Assembly (NCBI RefSeq): GCF_002443255.2
Contig: NW_019211454.1
Span: forward strand, 61,422,823 to 61,486,822
Length of the DNA stretch: 64,000 bases
Reading direction: 5' to 3'
DNA from: Varroa destructor
Taxonomy: Eukaryota > Arthropoda > Arachnida > Mesostigmata > Varroidae
The notes under the pieces were generated by a model that made no database searches, had not been told where the DNA came from, and saw nothing but the letters and a program-made list of their open reading frames with translations. The stretch's first letter is position 1. Every line of letters begins with the position of its first letter. Position numbers and translations under genes: made by a program. Positions 33,094-42,621 of this stretch are shown piece after piece.

Positions 33094-34718
33094 GGCGGTA
33101 AATTATCTCTAGTATCTAGTAGCTACTGTTGCCTGACGAGTATACGGAGTGAAGCCAGTGCTAGTTAGGCCTCTAGACTTTTACATTGCTCCTAGAGCAG
33201 GGGGTTCCAGTTTTTTGTGTCTGTAGGTAGGCTCTGTCGAGTCAGCAGGGATGCCCCATATGCACAAACATATTGCATGCATTAAAAAATAAAAAATGTA
33301 GATAAAGCTTTAGGGATGCTCTCTAGACCTGCGTTTCTTTCGAAAGGATTGTCGATTCAGGCCCACAGGCTTGTTAACAGACGGCTATGTCAGACTTCGG
33401 GATTAAAGCATAGGGTTTAAGACCATCCTAAATAGGGCCAAGCAGGTTACACAGGTCCGCGGACGGATGTAGCACTTAGGTGTACAGACACACGTTAACG
33501 AACGTGAAAGGCATTCATATTATACGTTGTTAATACAACAGCAGTTCACGCAAATTGCATATTTTTTAACGGTATGCTTAAATCTCTCATATTTACTTAC
33601 CGTTAGCGGAGGCTACTAACAATTACTAAAATTTTTTATAAGTTCTTATGCGCAAACATAGTTTCGCAAATTAAAGGACCACGAAACGATAGTCAGAATG
33701 CACGACTGAACCTAAGTCGTAAGGGACCATAAGGGTCCTGGCCTTAAGGGAGTAATACTTAAAGGGCAGATAGCTGTATAAGTGTATGTCTTAAACATCT
33801 GGCGGTCTTAAACGCGTCATTTTTGCGGTCATCTCTTTGATGGCTGCTGTTGGGATCGTTCCCAAACCATCTAAACCCCATCCGCACTATAAAACGCAGA
33901 GCAGGGGGTTTTGCTTTTCGTTCGCTGCAAATAGTCTTTTCTGTCAGCCACACCATGTTCACACATCGTGCTGACGGATGATTTAACGCGAACAGATCCC
34001 GCTAGGGGACTACGTGTAACGAGAAAACTCGTCTGCCGTGTTCGTTTTCCAGCCAGAGTTGTGCGATTTTCCTTTTCGTGCTAACCGGCCATTCCGACAT
34101 GATCGAACATTGGTTTTAAACATACGCGCGTCAATTGATATGCAAGTGTAGTTTAGCAGCTAAAATGGGATATGTATTTGTACATAGACAACTATTGCGG
34201 ATTAAAGTAAATAGCTATTAGCTGACATCATCTTTGTAAGACGACAAGAAAAAAATTGTTTCGAACATGTGTTACGTTTCCGCTAGATCAGTAACTCTTC
34301 AGTTGCCGTTGTTCAAGGTCCTTCAGCAGTAACTCATGATGACCGGTATATTGAGGTGTTTAGCATGCGCATCGCTCGTATATCATCAAAGTGTCGAGAC
34401 AATTCGTTACCGCATAGAGATCTGAATTATAATTTACTATCGAGTTTAGTTTTATCCAGTAATTCTAACTAGCCTAAATAGCATTCTACAGTAGCACAAG
34501 TAATTGCTTTGCCGAGACCAGACCAGACAAGCGGGTTTGTTGCTTTTGTAATTAATAGTAAGTCTTCTAAGTTATAGATGTATTCTCTATCATAGCCATC
34601 CAGGCTATAAAGTCGCTCTACATAGAATTCAAAGTGTCGTCTTTTAGTCAGAGCATATAGGGCAAAGACCTTATTGCGATTATTCGGAATCCTCGTCTAC
34701 CACGGGCTATAGGAGAAT
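33094..34718. other. Intergenic or intronic stretch
   Basis: No supported features. The minus-strand frame at 33759-33962 has no motif. Confidence 0.5.
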
Positions 34719-35000
34719 ATGAACGGGGCTGAAATAAAAAAAAGAGGTGCTTTGCTTCTTCCTTTTCTAATTACGGATATCGCAAGGGTGAGCAGAGCAC
34801 TTCATGCAAATTGTCGCCCTCGCCGACGGTGGACGACGACTGTGGGCGTGACGACGGCTGAGGGCAGGAAAGCTCACCGCAACGGCAGAAGCTTGTTCTG
34901 CATTTGCATATTTCATTTCACTTTTCATTCGATCGTTTCGACTCTCGGCCTCGTCGGACGTCCTTAGCCTTCGGGCGGCTTTCACTGCCAGCAGCCGCTG
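34719..35000. promoter_or_regulatory. G+C-rich island with two octamer motifs
   Basis: The island is open on both strands. It carries ATGCAAAT at 34804-34811 and its inverse ATTTGCAT at 34902-34909, the canonical POU-factor octamer in opposite orientations 98 bases apart. An ATG at 34719 gives a frame whose first 23 codons (basic, then Leu-rich) end at a donor-like AGG then GTGAGC near 34788. It may be a promoter or enhancer with a first exon, or a chance island. Direction of any transcription is unclear. Confidence 0.25.
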
Positions 35001-35168
35001 TCAGCTCGTGGATAGGTAGAACGCTGGCAATTGCTTGAGCAAACTCATGTCGGGTTGGACTGGAGGGATCGTGGCTATATTTCTGATCTCCTCTGGTCTC
35101 AGCGGGTACAGCTGCCTAGCAAGAAACGCGCCAGCGAAACTAATTCTTTTTCCGTTGCTGTTCTTCAG

Positions 35169-35287
35169 AAGCGCGACCACTACAAGTGTTAAAGATTAAA
35201 TCCATTTTAGCACAAATCGGCTCTCCATCCGGTTGTGTAGATCGTGTGATACGTAACGTACGCGGAAGAAGCGTATTTCCAAGTTGA
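35169..35287 (+). CDS. Candidate terminal exon after very strong acceptor
   Basis: CTAATTCTTTTTCCGTTGCTGTTCTTCAG ends at 35168 and is one of the best acceptor-like tracts in the window. One frame after it (two bases then GCG) stays open for 38 codons to TGA at 35285-35287; it is hydrophobic and basic with one cysteine. The other frames stop within 7-9 codons, which a final exon could also do. Product unknown. Confidence 0.2.
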
Positions 35288-36713
35288 ATTTTGTATACAT
35301 ATAGGGATTTAGAGAAGTTACTGCGCTGGAAAGGATACGCGGTCAGCTAGTTAAGGGTGTATCTTTTTTTTTATTTACTTATTTAGTTGTCCGAATCGAG
35401 CATGCTTGAACTTCTGTAGGCGTGCCGCATATGCAGAATGAGCAATACAAAGGTTCACTGTAGTCCGAACTAATTGCTTTAAACGATCCATAAGGTCACG
35501 TCAGAACAAAAAGAGTAATTTTACGAGCAGTATATTTCTACTGTATTCCACTACGGTTGGTTGGTGACACACAGATTTTCAACGCTATATTTTGAATAAA
35601 TCTCAATGTTAACGACAAATATAATGACACCATGTAATACTAATACACATTTTTACAAAGTATCACTGCGAGACGTTACTCATATGAGAACAAGCCAAGG
35701 GCTAGACGTGGCCAAATAACATCACTCATGGTGCTTTCTCAACTTCTGCATCTATATTTTATTTGTATATTCATTGAAGTACAGCCATTGCGAGACTATG
35801 AACATGTCACATACGTGTCGTATTTATGTCCATACCTGCATTTTTCTGCAAGTAACTCCATTGCCTCCAGTGCTTCTACTTCTTTGGCCATTCTACCTGC
35901 TATGAATAATGGGGAAGCCTCTTTTGATCCAGTATATATTGAGACATCTCAGAAGATAGCTGGCTAGCCGCTGTGGGCTCATACTGGTTATCCGCACTGA
36001 AGCCTACGGGTAGGTCGGTAAGACGGCGGAAAAAATGCTGGTTCTACTTTAGGCAAAGGCATCAAAGAAAATACGCACTCTGCCTTGTGTGGTTGAGATA
36101 GTTTGTTACATCGACTAGACCACATTAGTTGGCAGTACAACTGCGTATGTTTTCGAACGACCAACTAGACCAGGTGAAAATAACGCTGAATGCAACAAAT
36201 CATGGACCTTATAAAAACGAGAATCATATAGATTTGGGTAGTGATCCGTCGATGGAATAAAATACAATGCGATATGTTTGAAAGAGTAATTCCAGAACGT
36301 TTAAGCTAATATCCTAGAGCGTCTTCGTTAGCTGTACGCCGTTTTGCACCCTAAGTGAATCGTCGATTTGAAAATAAACAAGAAGTAGGTGTACCTAACA
36401 CATTCAGTCAAATGGGCCTTGATAGCGAAAGACGAATCTCGATAAGACGGCCTCTCTACAACGCGAATTACCCAACGAGTAGTCAGAACCTCCTATTGTG
36501 CTATATAGAATAACGTTGTTATGTTTTTCGACATTCAGTAAATAACCATCGCGCAAACAAAATTGCAGACGGTGCCTGCAATTGCATATGACTGTCTAAA
36601 TCGTCACGTTACGCTGGCTTTCTCTAATCTATTATTGTGTATTCGATGACTGGACAAGTAATGAATGAATCAGCGTCGTTAATTAGTTAGTTCCGGCGGC
36701 GTGCGCGGAAATC
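35288..36713. other. Intergenic or intronic stretch
   Basis: A 79-codon plus-strand frame at 35728-35967 lacks motifs. Nothing else is supportable. Confidence 0.45.
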
Positions 36714-36824
36714 ATGGCGATCTCTGGGAAAATCAAGTGGTTATTACGGGTTTGCTCATTTAATCAAGCGTCGGAAGCTTCTGTTACAATGAGCGATGAA
36801 GTTGACGGGCAAACGGCGCTCTAG
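36714..36824 (+). CDS. Small open frame with strong start context (36 codons)
   Basis: ATG at 36714 has A at -3 and G at +4 and follows a short G+C-rich leader (TTCCGGCGGCGTGCGCGG). The product is a basic N-terminus, then Leu/Val, then a Ser/Glu/Asp-rich tail. It might be a first exon read past its donor or an upstream small ORF. No homologue known to me. Confidence 0.17.
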   Translation: MAISGKIKWLLRVCSFNQASEASVTMSDEVDGQTAL

Positions 36825-37511
36825 TCGCTGCTAATGCAGGCAACATATGGGTGTCACATCTAGTCTCGTTTGCCATTAGCAAGACACTAATGACACGACT
36901 AGGTGATAGAAGGTACGATCCGGCGTTAATGTTAAAGCGAAAAAAATTTCTTGTATACGGATAGTTTATTAATCTTATCTAAATTATTACGCCTCAGAAA
37001 AGTTAATCGTGTCTGCGAGGCAACGGGCTATACCTTACGCTATGCGACCGACGTCCATGGCCAGCGTTCTGGCAATATGTCAACGATAGCAGCAACGTGT
37101 AGACGCGGCAGGACCAAATAATCGAGGAAACATATTTCGCAACTGTGCAGATCAGCGCGCGAAGCCTTGCTAGGCTTCCAAGTATCTTTGTACAATTTTA
37201 CTAATAGCCAAGGTACTTTACCACGTTCCTAGTGGTATGTCCTTCATTTTTATCAGTAGATGTTATGCTTTCCCTCAAGTACGCTAGCGGGGAATGTTGG
37301 CTGAGTGTGATTAACTTCATTTTGGCCAACAGGTCTTTTTCTGAACGTGTTGCTACTTAGTTGGGAGAAATCGTTTACAATCGCTATCTGAATTGTACGC
37401 AAGTGCGTTTTTAGTTGACTTAGTATCACTGCTTTAGTATATTTCTCGCTCTGTTCGTGCCATATATATATTGTTGAGGTTATCGTCTTTCGGTGCTCCC
37501 TGCTCTTGGAT
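36825..37511. other. Intergenic stretch
   Basis: No gene is recognised. Confidence 0.5.
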
Positions 37512-37775
37512 TCACTGTGGCCTTTGTGCTAGTCCATACTGTACGTGTACTACGGTAGCTGTCGCCGTACGGCGCGGTACCAGGGGCCGGTAAAAGTAAT
37601 CAATTCGCTCTTTCCACACTCGATTACACTCGTGATTAGGCTCAAGGATGCACTGCGTCAGCGCCAGCTTAGAGAAACAACCAGCACAACACGAGCGTAA
37701 ACAATCGTTCACGTGTAGGGCGGGCAGACGAAAAAGGTCTTCGTCTGGATGAGACTCTTGCGTACAAACACCCGG
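37512..37775 (-). CDS. Cysteine-rich open frame, possible secreted-protein exon
   Basis: The minus strand is open for 87 codons from after TGA (37776-37778) to the TGA at 37512-37514. Seven cysteines fall in the first 50 residues, spaced C-x16-C-x3-CC-x2-C-x9-C-x8-C (core DCLRSCCAGCF, then CILE), followed by a basic and aromatic segment and a Thr/Val-rich tail. Such spacing suggests a disulfide-bonded secreted or peptide-precursor domain; I cannot assign a family. There is no ATG near its start. A strong acceptor on this strand (GCTGTCCTCTCTGACAG, AG at 37846-37845) leads instead into an overlapping frame, so the reading is unresolved. Confidence 0.27.
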   Translation of the reverse strand, partial: PGVCTQESHPDEDLFRLPALHVNDCLRSCCAGCFSKLALTQCILEPNHECNRVWKERIDYFYRPLVPRRTATATVVHVQYGLAQRPQ

Positions 37776-37844
37776 TCAGCATTGCACAGGGATAACTGCC
37801 CCCTGAAAATTTCGCTCAGTCGACAACTGCGGACCGGCAACAAC
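37709..37844 (-). CDS. Alternative exon frame directly after minus-strand acceptor
   Basis: Following the acceptor at 37845, one frame is open for 45 codons to TGA at 37709-37711. It contains three cysteines and a basic middle (VFVRKSLIQTKTFFVC). It overlaps the cysteine-rich frame in another phase; at most one is likely to be translated. The good acceptor favours this frame, the cysteine pattern favours the other. Product unknown. Confidence 0.2.
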
Positions 37845-39640
37845 CTGTCAGAGAGGACAGCAAGTGAGTCAATGAGTTCAGTCCGGCCAACATCTCGCAA
37901 AACTCATCAGACAACTAGAGTTACTCCCGAGGTCGTTACAGTCTGCCTTCACACATCGCTTTCTTCATCTTGCTCTAAGGCTCTTCAATTAGATCGCCTT
38001 ATATCGGTTAGGCTTTGGCCAAACATATATACATGTATAAAGACCCAACATATATATATATATATAGGCATAAAAAAGGCATTTTATCTAGGCCGTATTG
38101 ACGGCATAGGCTGTTTAGAGAAGCAAATTTTCAATTTTTCAGTATAGGTGCTTCTAATAGAGTCGGCCAAGGTAAAACCGTAAGGAGTGATTAGAACTCG
38201 TTCCATGTAAGTATATGGTTGAGGATGCTAAGAAGTCTATCGATTTAGAATAAGCGTCACATAGCATTTTAATCAAATCTTACTAATCGGTGAAATAAAT
38301 GATGGCATAAACTCCCATTAGAAGTAGTCCGTAATAAGCATGACTGAAATTACAATGTTTGAAATCCTCTACAGCTTTTCAAAAATGAAACGGCTCTGTT
38401 ACAGTAACTCTGAGCAGAACCAAATAGACGCCTCATACTACGATATTATGTTCTTTTGTAAGTCAGATCGATGACTACAAAACCGGAAAAGAATGCTTAT
38501 TAAATTTCTGAATGTATCTTTTTTATTATTCAAGCCATGCTATCTGCAATTTTTGGCGATTTTTCGTCACTTTTACGTTCTCTAATCCTACTTTATTTAT
38601 TTAGTTAGATAATTTTCTCAAAATTGTAAGTAATCGGCAGCAGATTCAAAGTTGGAAACCATTAAACAAGTTTGCTTTTTAGCTGAAATTATCATGAATC
38701 ACAATGAATGAACGTGTAGAGTATTAAGCCTTTTCAAAAAGTCATGGCTGCTCGAGCCGAACGCTCGATTGATATCGATCTCTGTGCCAAAGCGACCGAA
38801 AGGCTGTGAGATACTCATCTGTTTGCTAACCTAACTCATATTCAGAACTTACAAGTCAAGCTAGTTTTAGTGCTTTTCGTATAATCAGAGCATTTGACTC
38901 TATTGTTGCAATCACCGATCAAGCCGATACATATATGGAAGAATTTCTTTATATGGAAGAGCAGCCTTAGTCAAGAACAGCCAGAAACCAGGTGTTTGCT
39001 CTATCAAGGAAATTTGTTGCTTTTTAAGCGTGCAGCAGTAACAAGCATTAAGCAACTAAGTCGATATTTTTACATCGCGTATGTTTAAAATAGCATACTC
39101 TAATATGGCAAACAAGGCCTTGTCTCCGTAAACACGTGGCACCATGATTCTCGTAGCTCGTTAGCTGTTATCATAATTAGGGGGCATAGGAGCAAGTTTA
39201 CAGTGATTTTCGTCAAATGCGAATGACTATATATATAGTAAACACATTTTAGCTATTAACTCGCTCACTTTAAAGGTAACTAGCTGGATAGAGATACTGA
39301 GGGCGTTGTTCTGCAAAAAGGAGTCCCATGCATTCATGTATTTCCTACATATCTGTCTTTCATTTTCTCCCTTGAGTCTAGTCTCTCGATATCCCTCAGT
39401 AATTCCCCATCCAATCCTCTACAGTAAAACAGAACTGGAGTGCCTCGGGGCACTAGTAGAAAGAAACCTTCTTCAGTAAAAAAAGAGCCATTATCAGGAC
39501 TATTCGTCCAAACGCCAGTACTGTCGTTCCGTCTGTCAACGGCCCGTTGAGGCCCGCGTATCCTAACCTATCTCTGCGGGTGACTGAGTAAACGCGTCGC
39601 ACCAAGGCACCATTAGTCTAAACCGAATCTGCGGCTGAAG
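37845..39640. other. Intergenic stretch with a small (AT)n tract
   Basis: The (AT)n run is at 38050-38066. A 132-codon plus frame starting at 37749 runs opposite the cysteine-rich frame and ends with A+T-rich low complexity, so I treat it as a shadow. Nothing else is supportable. Confidence 0.4.
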
Positions 39641-39805
39641 TCGCAACAGATTTGAAAGTTTGAGCTGTCTTCAACTCTATCCGTTGCCGCAAGTCTATTC
39701 CTCGATCCTCTGACTGCGTTCAAAGTGCTGCGCCCCGGCATCGGCTTGCATCCGTTTTCACTTGTGACGACTCCTCTACGCTACTTTTCTACTATTGCTG
39801 TTACC

Positions 39806-39991
39806 ATGACTAGATACTTCTGCCATCTCTCTCTCCTTGCCTCGGTGTTTCTTATTCTTCAGCTACGACCTGGTTTCCGTATTCCGGCATCTGAGGTACT
39901 GGCACAGCACCCTAACATGCAAACCCTCGGCCTTGTTGGCATGGACGAGAGCGCCGTTTGGCCGCTTTTCCTGTTTCGTCTTCCTGCGTAG
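39806..39991 (+). CDS. Candidate secreted-protein start or acceptor plus exon in a G+C-rich patch
   Basis: ATG at 39806 opens 61 codons to TAG at 39989-39991. The first 20 residues look like a signal peptide (MTRYFCH then LSLLASVFLILQL). The same bases (39823-39861) are also a very good acceptor tract ending TTCTTCAG, so the hydrophobic string may only be a pyrimidine tract read as protein. A donor-like GAG then GTACTG follows at 39896. A second strong acceptor (CTTTTCCTGTTTCGTCTTCCTGCGTAG) ends at 39991. Three forward frames overlap here (39725-39991, 39837-40103, 39958-40185), which high G+C content makes likely by chance. No family recognised. Confidence 0.25.
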   Translation: MTRYFCHLSLLASVFLILQLRPGFRIPASEVLAQHPNMQTLGLVGMDESAVWPLFLFRLPA

Positions 39992-40185
39992 TCAGCCATG
40001 TCCGGGGTCTTGCTGTTACTGCGGTTCGAACCCTGGTTTCAGTCGTGCTGGCAGGACGTGCAGAAGCGGTACATCTAGCTTCTCTGATACAGCCAGAGTT
40101 TAGCTGGCCGAAGAGAGGGCCGAGTGCGAGACGCGGCCAACGGAGCGGCAACGGAGACCTCGGCTATGGCGTCAGATTCAATTGA
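39992..40185 (+). CDS. Candidate exon after second acceptor (frames unresolved)
   Basis: One frame reads a cysteine cluster (PCPGSCCYCG) and stops at about 40103. Another runs to TGA at 40183-40185, with dibasic-like KR and RR pairs near its end (WPKRGPSARRGQR), as in peptide precursors, but no amidation Gly follows in the right place. The third stops at about 40078. None can be preferred by eye. Confidence 0.2.
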
Positions 40186-42250
40186 ATCTAAAATATTCAT
40201 GGAAAAACTAACAATGTAATAGAAATAAGATTTCCTTTCAATTCTGTTAGGGGCGCTGACGATCCCGAATCTTGTCCACCTCGCAGCTGCTCACAGACGG
40301 AGGGCGAAGGCAGACACGATTCGCTAGCCCGCACCCAATCCTTCACTGCATGCAGCGTGCTGGATCATTTCAAACCGGGTGTCCATATATTACGATGACG
40401 ATGGCTGCAGGAGTTAATCCACTGTTCGCTACGCATTTTACACGCAATAATTCTACAACACGGGTCTTTATTTAACTTGGTTAAAATATGATATCACATA
40501 TAACGTTTGTAAACGGGAATTAGGCTTGGGGTAGCTTTGATGTAGAATGGCAATCATGAGATACACAGTATTGAATTGTTTCGTTCCTATTGGGGTTTTA
40601 CATTATTCGTATATGTGCTTAGTTTTATTCTCTGTATGTGGCACAAGCTTTCCCTCGCCCCCGGTATAAATATCAACACGGCCTTAACATCTCTGTGCAC
40701 CTGTAAATTGAGACGCCGTAAAAAGCACTTTTCTGCCCGATTGTATCTGATTAAGTTTTTTCCCGAGCTCAGTAATATAATTTTACATGCTTTTACTTGT
40801 GGTCCCTGGGATTGCGAGCCCAACAGGTTGCATCATAAACTAATTTGTAGAATCCCTGTATTTGCTTCGTTTGCAGGGCTTTGTTTGATTCATTGCTGCT
40901 CCGAAGGACGCAGTTGTGTCCTGCACATACGAGGATACCAGCACACAATACGTAGTTGGGTTTTACACAAAACCTTGCAGCCGGGGCAATGGAATGATAC
41001 CATCAGGCCGTAGCGTGGAGTTTGGCATCTCCAGTTGAAAGCGAACGCGAGCCTTGAAAAGCGCACGGCTTGTGATGTCATTTAGGCTTGCGTGACAAGA
41101 AACATGAAACTTGCTTTTTTTGCTGCTCAGTCCATGTAACTGGAGCTTCAAAACGCGTGCACTGGCCAGGATAGCAAATGGCTGTACGTAATCGCAGATC
41201 TCCTGCAGGGACGTGGAACTGCTTCTTATTCAGCATCGTGCCGAACTGACACGGAGGAAAGGCGGCCAGCCAGTTTCCACTCAACGGATTAAGGGCTACT
41301 TTCCGTTGTCATAACTCACGATCACATCTTGCATTATGCAGAGACGGATTCTGCTTGACTTGAATTGACTTAGTGTCGAGCTGTCATTATGATGTGCCTT
41401 ACGTTAGAATGTCCTATTTGCGATGGCTCCCTCCTGAACGCTGCTATGCTCTCAAGTCTTTCAGTTGACTCTAGATATCTGCTTTCGGTGTGTCTAACTG
41501 CGTCGATACCCTCCGCAGTAATCAATAGAGTTAGGTTGGGCCATCATCGTCTCTGATAGTGAGATATTTAGCAGAGCTTCCATGTAACAATGAAGATGTT
41601 TGTCCCCCTCGTACAGTTCATTAAAATCCGTGTTGGTAGGTGGACTTCGAAGCGTCTACTGCAGTCAAGAGGTGGAGCAACCTATTGTTCAAAGGACTGT
41701 CAAAGAGATAAGATTCTGCTGCTTTCCGCTTTCGAAACGCGCCTTCTTTAGAGAAAGATTGGACGAGGTAGTCTGCAAAAATGTTAATATGGGTATTATC
41801 TATATATTATTACGCTTCTTTTTTCGAGTCATATTATCAGACCTGCGTATATCTTGATATAAACTGTCATCACAGAAAAAATGATGGACAGAAACAAAAA
41901 TAGTTCTAGCTTAACGAATATCGTTTCTTACTTATTTGTGGAATAGCAATGGTGATTTTTGCAACTTTTTGTGAAATGGTTTTTTGGGTAAAAGCGCTCC
42001 ATATTCAATACATCTGTCGTGATATAGATTTTGTTTTCACAGTCCGCCGAGAGCTAAGAGACGCCATCCAAACCAGGAAAATGCCAACTCAAAATAATAA
42101 AATCATCTCAATCCAGATCATATTTTCACATACAGAAAGTTCCACTGCCATACAAAATATTATATAGAGACGAGCCTTCTAATAGCTTTATATCGTATAA
42201 CTGACTGCACTATATGATCATAAAGAGTGAATTATAAAGCTCAAGGCTAA
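40186..42250. other. Intergenic or intronic stretch
   Basis: Overlapping frames on both strands between 40570 and 41284 (largest 145 codons, plus strand, 40576-41013) show no domain. The remainder is A+T-rich. No gene is supported. Confidence 0.4.
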
Positions 42251-42300
42251 ACCCGCAAAGTAGAATTTGGTTAAGCCAGTGAAGCTTTGTAGCCGACGAT

Positions 42301-42621
42301 GTGTCAGAGGCATTTTTGAAGTGGGATTCTGGGTTTCCCTCGAGCTTCAGTCGAGAATCCCATTCTGGTCATCGATGGCTCCGGACAATGTCTCTTCCCG
42401 CTTTCACTTGCCTTCCGTTAGTCGCACAATGGAAGCGCGCACTGTACAGCAGTAAATTGGGCAAGGGGAACACACTTAATGGCATCATTGGCTCCCGGAA
42501 CGCTGCCATCGCACGAGATCTCAGCGGGATCGCACGAGAAGCTGGTGGGCCACCGCTCCAAGTGGTCGACGAAACCATGCCGGTGCTGATGGTTTCGGTG
42601 GACCGCACGATTGGTAACTAA
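42301..42621 (+). CDS. Unrecognised 106-codon open frame in G+C-rich patch
   Basis: The frame runs from a GTG near 42301 to TAA at 42619-42621. Its last 50 residues are well-mixed and protein-like (IGSRNAAIARDLSG, then a Gly/Pro bend and VVDETMPVLMVSVD). The opposite strand is open for 79 codons over the same bases, as expected in G+C-rich DNA. A donor-like GTAACT overlaps the end. No match known; transferred or repeat DNA cannot be excluded. Confidence 0.18.
   Translation: MSEAFLKWDSGFPSSFSRESHSGHRWLRTMSLPAFTCLPLVAQWKRALYSSKLGKGNTLNGIIGSRNAAIARDLSGIAREAGGPPLQVVDETMPVLMVSVDRTIGN

Noticed and set aside
37749..38147. 132-codon plus-strand frame
   Set aside because: Runs antisense to the minus-strand cysteine-rich candidate and ends in A+T microsatellite-coded Tyr-Ile; best explained as a shadow.
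40018..40036. B-box-like GGTTCGAACCC as in tRNA genes
   Set aside because: No A box at the right distance and no cloverleaf could be folded around it.
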